Below, piece after piece: positions 15,783-24,625 of a DNA stretch of 64,000 nucleotides. A program made the translations under genes and the position numbers. A model generated the notes under the pieces. That model saw nothing but the letters and a program-made list of their open reading frames with translations, made no database searches and was not told the DNA's origin. Position 1 is the first letter of the stretch. Each line of letters begins with the position of its first letter. This DNA is from Streptomyces kurssanovii (GTDB lineage Bacteria; Actinomycetota; Actinomycetes; Streptomycetales; Streptomycetaceae), in contig NZ_BMTN01000018.1 in assembly GCF_014649695.1 (NCBI RefSeq), positions 1 through 64,000 of the forward strand. Direction: 5' to 3'.

Positions 15783-18700
15783 ATGAACGAGCTGTCGAGA
15801 CGTACGCTGCTGGGCACGGCCGGAGCTGTGGGAGCCGGCGCGGTGCTCGCCGCGCACACTCCCGCGGCCGCCGCCCTGCCCCGTCCCGCCTCCCCGCCCG
15901 CGGCACCGGTCGCGGGCGCCGGGGACGCTTTCCGCACCGGCCCGGCAGTAGCCGCGCTGCACCGCCTGCTGCCCGACCACGCCGACCAGTTGCGGCTGAC
16001 GGCGATGACCGGTCCCGAGCGCTTCCGTGTCACCGGCTCGACCGGCCGCATCGAGATCGCGGGCACCGGTCCGGCGGTCCTGCTGACCGGCGTGCACTGG
16101 TATCTCAAGTACGTCTGCCGGGCGCACATCTCGTGGTCCGGGTCCCAGCTCGACCTGCCCCGCCGGCTGCCCGCGCCCCGTCGTCCGCTCGAGCGGAGGG
16201 CCACCGTCCGGCACCGGTTCGCGTACAACGACACGCACGACGGCTACACCGCCCCCTACGCCGACTGGCCGCGCTGGGAGCGGCTGATCGACGTCCTGGC
16301 CCTGCACGGCTGCAACGAGGTCCTGGTGACGCCGGGGCAGGAGGCGGTGTACCACCGGCTGCTGATGGACTTCGGCTACTCGGACGAGGAGGCCAGGACC
16401 TGGCTGCCGGCGCCCTCGCACCAGCCGTGGTGGCTGCTCCAGAACATGAGCGAGTACGGCGGCCCGATGTCTGCGGCCCTCATCGAGCGCCGGACCGAGC
16501 TGGGCCGGCGGATCGCCGACCGGCTGCGGGAGCTGGGCATGCACCCGGTGGTGCCCGGCTACTTCGGCACCGTGCCCGACGACTTCCCGGGCCACAACCC
16601 CGGCAGTGACGCGCGTGTGATCCCCCAGGGCACCTGGGGCGGCGGGATGCGCCGGCCCGACTGGCTGGACCCGCGGACGCAGGCGTTCTCCGACGTCGCC
16701 GCGGCCTTCTACCGGCACCAGGGCGAGCTGCTCGGCGACGTGTCTCACTTCAAGATGGACCTGCTGCACGAGGGCGGCACCGCGGGCGACGTGCCGGTCC
16801 CGGACGCCGCACGCGCGGTGGAGACCTCCCTGCAGACGGCCCGGCCCGGTGCCACCTGGGTGATCCTCGGCTGGCAGACCAACCCGCGCCCGGTGCTGCT
16901 CGACTCGATCGACACCTCCCGCGTCCTCATCGTCGACGGCCTCTCCGACCTGGACACGGTCACCGACCGGGAGGCGGACTGGGGCGGGGCGCCGTACGCC
17001 TTCGGCACGATCCCGAACTTCGGCGGCCGTACGACCATCGGCGCGAACACCGACCGGTGGACGGAGAAGTTCACGGCCTGGCGCGACAAGCCGGGCAGTG
17101 CGCTGGTGGGCACCGCGTACATGCCGGAGGCGGCGGAGCGGGACCCGGCCGCGCTGGAACTCTTCAGCGAACTGGCCTGGCGCGAGGAGAAGATCGACCG
17201 GGAGGCGTGGTTCGCCGACTACGCCCAGATCCGGTACGGCGGCGTCGACCGCTCGGCGCGGGAGGCGTTCACCGCGCTGGCCGCGACGGCGTACAAGCTG
17301 ACGAGCACGGACGGCCGGCCGTACGACTCGTTGTTCTCGCGCCGGCCGTCGCTGACGACGGCGATCGGCACCGCCTTCGACCCGGCGGGCTTCGACCGGG
17401 CGTTCGCCGCGCTGCTCGCCGTACGACCGCAGCTGCGTGACTCGGACGCGTACCGCAACGACCTGACCGACGTGGCCCGCCAGGCGCTGGCCAACCGTTC
17501 CCGCACGCTCCAGCTGGCGCTGCGGGCCGCGCACCGGAACAAGGACGTGGCCACCTTCCGTGCCGTGTCGGCCCTGTGGCTGAAGCTGATGCGGCTCAGC
17601 GACACGATGGCCGGCTGCCACCGCCAGTTCCTGCTCGGTCCGTGGCTGGAGGACGCGAAGCGGCTGGCGACCAGCCCGGAGGAGGCGGTGCAGCTGGAGC
17701 GCACCGCGCGCACCCTGATCACCACCTGGGCGGACCGTCCGACCGCGAACAGCCTCAGCAACTACGCCAACCGGGACTGGCAGGGGCTGATGGCCGACGT
17801 CCATGTGCCGCAGTGGGAGGCGTTCCTGACCGAGCAGGCCGACGCGATGGCCGCGGGCAGGGCGCCGAAGTCCTTCGACTGGTATCCCCAGGAGGAGGCG
17901 TGGACCCTGGAACGCCGCACCTATCCGGTGCGGCCGACCGGGGACGCGTACAGCACGGCCCTTCGCGTGTTCGACGCCCTGGCCCGGGCGCCGTACCAGG
18001 GGGCCGTGACGGTGGAGGTGGAGCCGCCGGCGTTCACCCCGGGCAGCACGGGCACCGTCACGGCGATCTTCCGCAACATCAACGGGCTCAGGGGCACGGG
18101 CCGGATCGACTTCGCGCTCGCCGGGCTCGACGCCGCGCCCGAGGGCCCGAGCGCTCTGGAGGGCGTACCGGCCGGGGGCAGCGGCGAGGTCTCCTGGCGG
18201 GTGACGGCGCCCGCTGATCCGCTGACGGAGCCGTTGAGGCCCATGCCGTACGACCTCACGACGCAGTACGGGCCGCTCGACGAGGACCGGGTCACCACCA
18301 CCCAGCCGGGCAGCGTGTACATCGCCGCGCCGCTGGACCCGGCATGGCGCACGTTCACCTCCAACGGCGCCGTCTTCGGCCAGCTCGGCGACCGGTTCGC
18401 GATCAACGGGGCCGGCAACGACCTGTGGCGCGGCACCACCCAGTTCGGCACCGCCTACCTGCCCGGGGCGCTCACCGAGGGCGCGAGCATCGTGCTGCGG
18501 GTGGACGCCCAGGACAACACCGGTACCTGGGCACGCGCCGGGATCGTGGTCCGCAACTCGCTGGCCACCCCAGGGGACGTGGGGTTCCTGAACCTGGCGG
18601 TGACCCCGGGGCAGGGCGTCGCGCTGTCGTACGACACTAACGGCGACGGCACGCTCGACAACTACGGCCGGATCACCGGGGTCAGGGCGCCGGTGCTGCT

Positions 18701-18920
18701 CCGGCTCACGAAGAACGCCGGGACGTCGTTCACCGGCGCGTGCTCCACCGACGGCGGCACCACCTGGCGCCCGGTCGCCACCGTGTCGGTGCCGGGCACG
18801 GCGGCGACGCAGGACGCCGGGTTCTTCATGAGCGCCACGAACGGCGGGAGCGGTGCGCGCGGGACGGTGCGGTTCAGCGGCTGGTCCATGACGGGCGGCG
18901 GTGTCGCGACCGGCGGCTGA
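15783..18920 (+). CDS. secreted alpha-N-acetylglucosaminidase, GH89, multidomain
   Basis: 1045 residues, ATG 15783. The N-terminus LSRRTLLGTAGAVGAGAV is a twin-arginine signal. NAGLU-type N-terminal, TIM-barrel and C-terminal helical domains cover ~45-730: GVHWYLKYVCRAHISWSGSQ, HGCNEVLVTPGQEAVYHRL and YFGTVPDDFP are family landmarks. NAGLU enzymes release terminal alpha-linked GlcNAc. Bacterial members act on host-type glycans or their own polysaccharides. Residues ~745-845 form a NEW3-like beta domain (VEVEPPAFTPGSTGTVTAIF), and ~860-1040 a jelly-roll-like carbohydrate-binding module (WARAGIVVRNS...). These extras suggest attachment to a polymer. It may be co-transcribed with the phosphatase 26 bp downstream. 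Confidence 0.9.
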   Translation: MNELSRRTLLGTAGAVGAGAVLAAHTPAAAALPRPASPPAAPVAGAGDAFRTGPAVAALHRLLPDHADQLRLTAMTGPERFRVTGSTGRIEIAGTGPAVLLTGVHWYLKYVCRAHISWSGSQLDLPRRLPAPRRPLERRATVRHRFAYNDTHDGYTAPYADWPRWERLIDVLALHGCNEVLVTPGQEAVYHRLLMDFGYSDEEARTWLPAPSHQPWWLLQNMSEYGGPMSAALIERRTELGRRIADRLRELGMHPVVPGYFGTVPDDFPGHNPGSDARVIPQGTWGGGMRRPDWLDPRTQAFSDVAAAFYRHQGELLGDVSHFKMDLLHEGGTAGDVPVPDAARAVETSLQTARPGATWVILGWQTNPRPVLLDSIDTSRVLIVDGLSDLDTVTDREADWGGAPYAFGTIPNFGGRTTIGANTDRWTEKFTAWRDKPGSALVGTAYMPEAAERDPAALELFSELAWREEKIDREAWFADYAQIRYGGVDRSAREAFTALAATAYKLTSTDGRPYDSLFSRRPSLTTAIGTAFDPAGFDRAFAALLAVRPQLRDSDAYRNDLTDVARQALANRSRTLQLALRAAHRNKDVATFRAVSALWLKLMRLSDTMAGCHRQFLLGPWLEDAKRLATSPEEAVQLERTARTLITTWADRPTANSLSNYANRDWQGLMADVHVPQWEAFLTEQADAMAAGRAPKSFDWYPQEEAWTLERRTYPVRPTGDAYSTALRVFDALARAPYQGAVTVEVEPPAFTPGSTGTVTAIFRNINGLRGTGRIDFALAGLDAAPEGPSALEGVPAGGSGEVSWRVTAPADPLTEPLRPMPYDLTTQYGPLDEDRVTTTQPGSVYIAAPLDPAWRTFTSNGAVFGQLGDRFAINGAGNDLWRGTTQFGTAYLPGALTEGASIVLRVDAQDNTGTWARAGIVVRNSLATPGDVGFLNLAVTPGQGVALSYDTNGDGTLDNYGRITGVRAPVLLRLTKNAGTSFTGACSTDGGTTWRPVATVSVPGTAATQDAGFFMSATNGGSGARGTVRFSGWSMTGGGVATGG

Positions 18921-18933
18921 CGTCCGGTGGGCC

Positions 18934-18939
18934 TACATT
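18934..18939 (+). promoter_or_regulatory. -10 hexamer for a probable leaderless transcript
   Basis: TACATT is followed by 7 nt and the ATG at 18947. It lies between the GH89 stop and the phosphatase start, so the phosphatase may have its own leaderless mRNA. Confidence 0.45.
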
Positions 18940-18946
18940 CCGCATC

Positions 18947-19747
18947 ATGAACGCGATCCCCTCCACCACCGTCGCGAACCTCCGCGATCTGGGCGGCACG
19001 CCTCTGCCCGGCGGCCGGTCGGTGCGCAGCGGTCTGCTGTTCCGTTCGGGGCATCTGGACCGGATGGACGCCGCGTCGGACCCGGCCGTCGCCGCGCTCG
19101 GTATCCGTACCGTCGTCGACTTCCGCACCCGGTCGGAGCGTGAGGCCCGGCCCGACCGGCTCCCGGAGGGCGGGCGGCTGCTGCTCGCCGACGTCCTGGC
19201 CGACCAGGTCGCCGCCGGCCGGATGCCGGCGGCGGCCCGGCTGCGGCGGCTGCTCACCGATCCGGCCGTCGCCGAGCAGGAACTCGGCGGCGGCCGGGGC
19301 CGGGAGCTGTTCGGCGACATCTACCGCGGGTTCGTGACGACCGACTCGGCCCGTTCGTCGTACCGGGCGTTCCTGAACGAGGTCGCGGACCCCGATTCGG
19401 GCCCGTTGCTGTTCCACTGCACGGCCGGCAAGGACCGCACCGGCTGGGCGGCGACGATCGTGCTCACGCTCCTCGGCGCGACGCAGGAGACGGTGGAGTC
19501 CGAGTACATGTCCGTCAACATGGCGGTGCGCGAGGCGTTCGCGCCGCTCGTCGAGGGATACACCCTCCAGGGCGGGCAGCCGGAGACGGCACTGTCGATC
19601 ATCGGCGTCGTCCCGGACTACCTGGCGGCCGCCCTGGACGAGGTCGACGCGCGCTACGGCTCCATGGAGAAGTACGTACGGGAGGGGCTCGGCGTCACGC
19701 AGGCCGCGCTGGAGCGCATCCGCGGGCGACTGGTCGTCCCCGCCTGA
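18947..19747 (+). CDS. tyrosine-protein phosphatase (Y_phosphatase3 type)
   Basis: 266 residues. The catalytic P-loop is HCTAGKDRTGWAA (~160), i.e. HC-x5-R, typical of the actinobacterial PtpB-like phosphatases. The N-terminal signature ANLRDLGGTPL and DFRTRSEREARPDRLP (~50-70) also fit this family. Members dephosphorylate phosphotyrosine, and some also act on phosphoserine or phosphoinositides. It has no membrane segment. ATG 18947 is chosen on the TACATT element and the ANLRD motif position. Confidence 0.9.
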   Translation: MNAIPSTTVANLRDLGGTPLPGGRSVRSGLLFRSGHLDRMDAASDPAVAALGIRTVVDFRTRSEREARPDRLPEGGRLLLADVLADQVAAGRMPAAARLRRLLTDPAVAEQELGGGRGRELFGDIYRGFVTTDSARSSYRAFLNEVADPDSGPLLFHCTAGKDRTGWAATIVLTLLGATQETVESEYMSVNMAVREAFAPLVEGYTLQGGQPETALSIIGVVPDYLAAALDEVDARYGSMEKYVREGLGVTQAALERIRGRLVVPA

Positions 19748-19818
19748 CCCGCCGAACGCCCGGCCTCGCGTCGGGCCGCGCCCGGTGACCATAGGACGAT
19801 TCGCTCGTTCTGCTGAAC

Positions 19819-21819
19819 GTGCGCCCACACGACCTCGTTCCCTCCCCGGACCCCACCGCAGGCCTTGGACCCACCGATGCCGGGACCGGGACCGAGGCCG
19901 GCTCAGGGATCGGGGCGGTAGGGGTCGGGCAGGCGGAGGCGGCCGTCGTCGAGCACTACCCCCGCCTGGTACGGATCGCCTACCTGGTGCTGCCGCCGTC
20001 CCTCGGCCAGGGCCGCCGCGTGCTGACCGCCCATGCGCTCGTGCAGCGTTCGCTCCCCCGCGGCGACACCGGCGCGGTGCCGCCCCTCCCGGCCGTGCCG
20101 CGAGCCCGTCGTCCGGAAGGCGCCGGCGACCCGGGCTACAGGTACGTACGGGACCGGGTGCTGCGGCAGGCGCTGGACGCGTCGCGGCCGCTGCGGCGGC
20201 GGGCACTTCCCCGGCGCGCCCAGTTCCCGCCGCTGCTGCCGCACGTGTGGGGTCTGCGGGTCTTCCCCCGCTCGGGGGGCGCCGACGAGCTCGCCCTGGA
20301 CCAGTGGCTCTCCGCGCTGTCCGGGCCGGGCAGGGCCGCGTACGTGCTGCGCCATCTGGAGAAGCTGTCCGACCCTGACGTGCGCCAGGTGCTGACCGCG
20401 GTGGGAGCGGGCGACCCGGGCTCCGCCCTCGCGGAGGCGGACGGGGTGGCGGACGGCAGGCGCGGCGCGGAACTGCTCCGCTCGTCCGAGTTCGACGCGT
20501 GCTCCCTCCAGGTGCGGCCCACCGACCTGATGCGCCGCCGCGGACACACCAGGGCGGCCGTGGTGGCCGCCGCCGCCCTCGCGGTGTGCGGGACGCTGCT
20601 CCTGCTGCCGGGCGGCGGCGACGGCGCCGAGGACATGCCGTACACCCGTAACCCCGCCGTGGAGGCGGCGCTGGACCCGGACCGGCTGGTGCGGGTCGCG
20701 CCCACGGCGTGGCGGGAGTCGGCCCGCAGGGACTTCTCCGTGTGGCCGGCCCGCGGGTCCCTGTCCGCGGACCGTGCGCTGCTGCGCCGGGCACTCACCG
20801 CCTGGTCGGGTCCGGGAGAGGCGGTCAGGGTCACGTCGACACCCGGGACACCGTCCGGGCCGCCGATGGGACCGCCGCAACTGCTGTTCGCGGGCGAGGT
20901 CGGCGCCGCGCGTGTCGTCGTCCTCCACGACGGGCTGCGCGTCGTCCGCTACGCCGAGACGACCGGGGCGCCGGGTGCGGCCGGGGACGCGTCGCTGGAC
21001 TTCGCCCGTACGGACGGGGCCGACGCCGCCGGCTCCGGCGCGCTGGTCGCCGGGCGCTCGCAGCACAACGTCCGCTACCTCACGGCGCCTTGGGTACGGG
21101 ACGTGTCGGCTCGCGACCTGCTCGACCCCGCCGCGCGGCCGCGTCCGGTGCGGCGGGACGCCAACGGTCTCACCGAGCGGCTGCCGAGTCCCGTGCACCA
21201 ACGCGCCTGCCGGGCCTGGCAGGGCCTGGAACTGGCCGGCGGCGGCTTCCTCACGCTGGTCACGGACCTCGGCGAACTGACCCCCGCGCAGCTCACGTAC
21301 GGCCCGCCCGGGGCGGCGGAGGACGTGACGGGCACGGCGGCGCGCGCGTCGTGGGCGCGCACGGCCTGCCTGCTGCCCGGTGTGCGGGCGCACGGCGTGC
21401 GCAGCGTCAACTCCTGGCAGTACGCCCGGCAGCGCCTGCCGGAGGCGAACGGCACCGCGGGGTGGGTGTGTACGCGGGCGGAGACCTGGCGGGGCACCGG
21501 CAGCCGTGTCATGGCCCAGTTCCAGGCGCCCGCCGAGCACCCGGGCGCGGCGGGGACGGTGGTGGCGCGGGCGGAGGACTCGCCCGCCTGCGGGGTGCGC
21601 GAACCGCGGGTGCTGGCCGGTGTGCTGTGGCAGTCGCGGGCCGGACAGTGGTACGTGCTGGCGGCGGGAAGCAGCCAGCTCGCCTCCGTCACCGTCGCGG
21701 GCGGCGGTGTGGAGGGCGGGGCCACCGGGCATGTGGTGGCGGTCCGCTCGCGTGAGGGCTCACGGCCGGAACTGAACGGCGCTCTGCCGGACGGCACTCC
21801 GGTTCGGCCGCTGCGCTGA
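19819..21819 (+). CDS. membrane protein with sigma-factor-like N-terminus, hypothetical
   Basis: 666 residues from GTG 19819. Residues ~40-210 resemble the helical core of ECF sigma/SigZ-like proteins (VVEHYPRLVRIAYLVLP...RRVLTAHALVQRSL, then LSGPGRAAYVLRHLEKLSDPDVRQVL) but lack a clear region 2 or 4 signature. One membrane helix follows, AAVVAAAALAVCGTLLLLP (~247-266). The remaining ~400 residues are extracytoplasmic, with several cysteines (QRACRAWQGLEL, ARTACLLPG, AGWVCTRAE, DSPACGVRE). A cytoplasmic sigma-like head joined to an exported domain could be a transmembrane regulator, but no function is established. No obvious ribosome-binding site. Confidence 0.65.
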   Translation: MRPHDLVPSPDPTAGLGPTDAGTGTEAGSGIGAVGVGQAEAAVVEHYPRLVRIAYLVLPPSLGQGRRVLTAHALVQRSLPRGDTGAVPPLPAVPRARRPEGAGDPGYRYVRDRVLRQALDASRPLRRRALPRRAQFPPLLPHVWGLRVFPRSGGADELALDQWLSALSGPGRAAYVLRHLEKLSDPDVRQVLTAVGAGDPGSALAEADGVADGRRGAELLRSSEFDACSLQVRPTDLMRRRGHTRAAVVAAAALAVCGTLLLLPGGGDGAEDMPYTRNPAVEAALDPDRLVRVAPTAWRESARRDFSVWPARGSLSADRALLRRALTAWSGPGEAVRVTSTPGTPSGPPMGPPQLLFAGEVGAARVVVLHDGLRVVRYAETTGAPGAAGDASLDFARTDGADAAGSGALVAGRSQHNVRYLTAPWVRDVSARDLLDPAARPRPVRRDANGLTERLPSPVHQRACRAWQGLELAGGGFLTLVTDLGELTPAQLTYGPPGAAEDVTGTAARASWARTACLLPGVRAHGVRSVNSWQYARQRLPEANGTAGWVCTRAETWRGTGSRVMAQFQAPAEHPGAAGTVVARAEDSPACGVREPRVLAGVLWQSRAGQWYVLAAGSSQLASVTVAGGGVEGGATGHVVAVRSREGSRPELNGALPDGTPVRPLR

Positions 21820-22041
21820 GCCCTGCGCCGGTGAGCCCCTGCGCCGGTGCTCCTTCCGGAGGCTCGCGGCGACGGTCGCGTTCTCCCGCTCCCCCGCCCC
21901 GCACGGTCCTCCGCTCCATCCGCTCCACCCGCCCTCCATGGTCCGGCCGCATCACCCGGCCTCCGTGGACGCGCTGGTCACCGGCGTCCCGGCGGTGTCC
22001 TCGGCGGTCGGTCCTCACCCCGGCGCCCGCGCGCCAGTGGG

Positions 22042-22047
22042 TAGGGT
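22042..22047 (+). promoter_or_regulatory. -10 hexamer for a probable leaderless transcript
   Basis: TAGGGT lies 6 nt before the ATG at 22054 of the TetR gene, without a Shine-Dalgarno sequence. The 234-bp gap upstream (21820-22053) shows nothing else. Confidence 0.4.
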
Positions 22048-22053
22048 GTCCGC

Positions 22054-22794
22054 ATGACGACCGGGGTGCGGCGCAGGATGGGCGTCGAGGAACGCAGACA
22101 GCAGCTGATCGGTGTGGCGCTGGAGCTGTTCAGCCACCGCTCGCCCGACGATGTCTCGATCGACGAGATCGCGGCGGCCGCGGGCATCTCCCGTCCGCTC
22201 GTGTACCACTACTTCCCCGGCAAACAGAGCCTGTACGAGGCGGCGTTGCGCCGGGCCGCCGACGAGCTCGCCGCCCGCTTCCTGGAACCCCGGGAGGGAC
22301 CGCTCGGCGCGCGGCTGCTGCGCGTCATGGGCCGGTTCTTCGACTTCGTCGACGAACACGGCCCCGGTTTCTCCGCGTTGATGCGCGGCGGGCCCGCCGT
22401 CGGCTCGTCCACGGCCAACGCGATGATCGACGCGGTGCGGCAGGCCGCGCACGACCAGATCCTCAAGCATCTCGGTGTCGACCGTCCGTCCGCGCGCCTG
22501 GAGCTGGTCGTACGCTCCTGGGTGTCGCTCGCCGAGTCCACGGCGCTGATCTGGCTCGACGGGCGGCGCGTACCGCGCGCCGAGCTCGAACTGCAACTGG
22601 TCCACGACTTCGCGGCGCTGACCGCGGTGAGCGCCGCCTACGACGAGGAGATGGCCGCCCTGCTCGCCCGCATCCTCGCGGACGAGCCGATGGACGGCCC
22701 GTTCGGCGACCTCGTGTGCCGGCTGGCGGCCCTGCTTCCCGCGATCAAGGGCACCGCGCCGGCCGCCCAAGTACCCGCCCAGCGCCTGCGGTAG
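22054..22794 (+). CDS. TetR-family transcriptional regulator
   Basis: 246 residues. The N-terminal HTH is classic TetR: RRQQLIGVALELFSHRS, VSIDEIAAAAGISRPLVYHYFPGKQSLYEAAL (~20-60). The ligand domain (~70-225) contains MGRFFDFVDEHGPGFSALMRGG and WVSLAESTALIWLDGRRV. No exporter gene is adjacent; a GNAT acetyltransferase follows 29 bp downstream on the same strand and may share its transcript. Ligand and operator unknown. Confidence 0.9.
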   Translation: MTTGVRRRMGVEERRQQLIGVALELFSHRSPDDVSIDEIAAAAGISRPLVYHYFPGKQSLYEAALRRAADELAARFLEPREGPLGARLLRVMGRFFDFVDEHGPGFSALMRGGPAVGSSTANAMIDAVRQAAHDQILKHLGVDRPSARLELVVRSWVSLAESTALIWLDGRRVPRAELELQLVHDFAALTAVSAAYDEEMAALLARILADEPMDGPFGDLVCRLAALLPAIKGTAPAAQVPAQRLR

Positions 22795-22823
22795 CGCCAT
22801 CGGCGTCCGGCATCATCGTGCCC

Positions 22824-23393
22824 GTGACCACCGATTCCGCCTTCCGGCTCGCCACCGTCTCCGACACGACCGCCCTCGTCGCCCTCTACGACGACGCCGC
22901 GCACTGGATGCTGCGCAACGGCATCGACCAGTGGAAGCCCGGCGACAAGGACACGGGCCACTTCCGCCACCGGATCGCCAAGGGCGAGGTGTGGCTGCTG
23001 GAGTCCGGCGGCCGGATCGCCGGAGCCTACGAGATGTGGTGGGACGACGTGCCGGCCTGGGGTGTCCGGCCGCCCGTCGCCGGGTACGTGCACCGCCTGA
23101 TGACCGCCCGCACCCACGCACCGGCCGGCTCGGGGCGGGTGATGCTCGCCCACGCCGAGCGCCGCATCGCCGCCGCCGGGCGGCAACTGGCCCGGCTGGA
23201 CTGCCTCAGCCGCAACCCGCGCCTGCGGACGTACTACGAGGCCGCCGGCTACGAGGTGGTGGGCGAGGAGCCGGCCAAGCGGGCCGCTGACGGCAGCAGT
23301 TACGGCGTCCTGCTGCTGGAGAAGCAGCTCGGCCCGGTTGCGACGGCCGTCAACTCCGGCCCGGCCGGGGCCGCATGGGAACAGGCCCGCTGA
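22824..23393 (+). CDS. GNAT-family N-acetyltransferase
   Basis: 189 residues from GTG 22824 (an in-frame GTG at 22818 is an alternative). The acetyl-CoA-binding region is VHRLMTARTHAPAGSGRVMLAHAERRIAAAG (~92-120), with G-S-G-R replacing the usual Q/R-x-x-G-x-G/A loop. C-terminal LDCLSRNPRLRTYYEAAGYEVVGEE is the usual strand-helix end, where Tyr may be the general acid. Substrate unknown. Follows the TetR gene closely. Confidence 0.85.
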   Translation: MTTDSAFRLATVSDTTALVALYDDAAHWMLRNGIDQWKPGDKDTGHFRHRIAKGEVWLLESGGRIAGAYEMWWDDVPAWGVRPPVAGYVHRLMTARTHAPAGSGRVMLAHAERRIAAAGRQLARLDCLSRNPRLRTYYEAAGYEVVGEEPAKRAADGSSYGVLLLEKQLGPVATAVNSGPAGAAWEQAR

Positions 23394-23458
23394 GCCGAGG
23401 CCGTCGGGCGCGGGCGCCGCGGGGCCGAGGCCCGGTGGGAAACCGCAGATCCGGACGG

Positions 23459-23464
23459 TAAAGT
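23459..23464 (+). promoter_or_regulatory. -10 hexamer inside an inverted repeat before malR-like gene
   Basis: TAAAGT ends 7 nt before GTG 23472, which suggests a leaderless transcript. It is flanked by CCGGAC (23451-23456) and GTCCGG (23463-23468), an inverted repeat that could be an operator for autoregulation. Confidence 0.4.
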
Positions 23465-23471
23465 CCGGTCC

Positions 23472-24551
23472 GTGACCGCACCCGCACGCCTGGCCGACAT
23501 CGCGACCCAGGCGGGGGTCAGCGAAGCGACGGTTAGCCGGGTTCTCAACGGAAGGCCCGGCGTCGCCGCGACCACCCGCCAGTCGGTGCTCGCCGCCCTC
23601 GACGTGCTCGGTTACGAGCGGCCCGTACGCCTGCGTCTGCGCAGCGCCGGCCTGGTGGGGCTGATCACGCCCGGCCTCGACAACCCGATCTTCCCCGCCC
23701 TCGCCCAGGTCGTCGGCCAGGCCCTGACCCGGCAGGGGTACACGCCGGTGCTGGCCACCCAGACCCCGGGCGGCTCGACGGAGGACGAGCTCACCGAGAT
23801 GCTGGTGGAGCGGGGCGTCTCCGGGATCATCTTCGTCTCCGGGCTGCACGCCGACACCACCGCCGACATGGACCGCTACGGCCGGCTCCGCGCCAAGGGC
23901 GTCCCCTTCGTGCTCGTCGACGGTTTCGCGCCCGGCGTCCGCGCCCCGTTCATCTCGGCCGACGACCGCGGCGCGATGCGGCTCGCCGTGACCCACCTCG
24001 CCTCGCTCGGTCACACCAGGATCGGCCTCGCGGTCGGCCCCCGGCGGTTCGTGCCCGTGCTCCGCAAGATCGAGGGCTTCCGGCTCGCGCTCCAGGAACA
24101 ACTGGACATCGCACCCGAATCGTCGGCGGAACTGATCGAGCACTCCCTGTACACGCTGGAGGGCGGCCAGGCCGCTGCCGCGACGCTGATGGACCGGGGC
24201 TGCACGGCCGTCGTCTGCGCCAGCGACATGATGGCGCTCGGCGCGATACGGGCCGCTCGGCACCGGGGCCTCGAAGTGCCCGACGACATCTCCGTCGTGG
24301 GATTCGACGACTCGCCCCTGATCGCCTTCACCGACCCTCCGCTGACCACCGTCCGCAAGCCGGTGCAGGCGATGGGGCAGGCCTCGGTGCGGGCTCTCCT
24401 GGAGGAGACGGGGGACAGTCACTCGGCTTCCGCGCCCGACCGCCCCAGGGCTCCGGTGCACAGCGAATTCGTCTTCATGCCCGAGCTGGTGGTTCGCGGT
24501 TCAACGGCCTCGGGCCCCGGAGGCCGACCCGGGGAAACCCCTCGTCCGTGA
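23472..24551 (+). CDS. malR: LacI-family repressor, MalR/Reg1-like
   Basis: 359 residues. The LacI HTH is at the N-terminus: LADIATQAGVSEATVSRVLNGRPGV. The PBP-like effector domain has GLVGLITPGLDNPIFPALAQVVGQ, TQTPGGSTEDELTEMLVERG, GFDDSPLIAFTDPPLTTVRKP and the tail FVFMPELVVRGSTA. From memory these segments agree closely with S. coelicolor MalR and S. lividans Reg1, repressors of maltose/maltodextrin uptake and amylase genes. In S. coelicolor malR lies beside malEFG. Here no sugar ABC transporter is adjacent: GNAT precedes and PAP2 follows. The gene may therefore act in trans. The symbol is by similarity only. Confidence 0.82.
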   Translation: MTAPARLADIATQAGVSEATVSRVLNGRPGVAATTRQSVLAALDVLGYERPVRLRLRSAGLVGLITPGLDNPIFPALAQVVGQALTRQGYTPVLATQTPGGSTEDELTEMLVERGVSGIIFVSGLHADTTADMDRYGRLRAKGVPFVLVDGFAPGVRAPFISADDRGAMRLAVTHLASLGHTRIGLAVGPRRFVPVLRKIEGFRLALQEQLDIAPESSAELIEHSLYTLEGGQAAAATLMDRGCTAVVCASDMMALGAIRAARHRGLEVPDDISVVGFDDSPLIAFTDPPLTTVRKPVQAMGQASVRALLEETGDSHSASAPDRPRAPVHSEFVFMPELVVRGSTASGPGGRPGETPRP

Positions 24552-24625
24552 GTCGGACAGTATGCGCCGTGAACCCGTCGGAGGGATGATCGGAGAGCGG
24601 CTTACATCTGGCAGACTCCTCTCTC

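Noticed and set aside
15747-17804. Long minus-strand extension of the lipoprotein frame across the GH89 gene
   Set aside because: It is antisense to a well-supported GH89 enzyme and has no motifs. The signal peptide with lipobox starts only at 15680.
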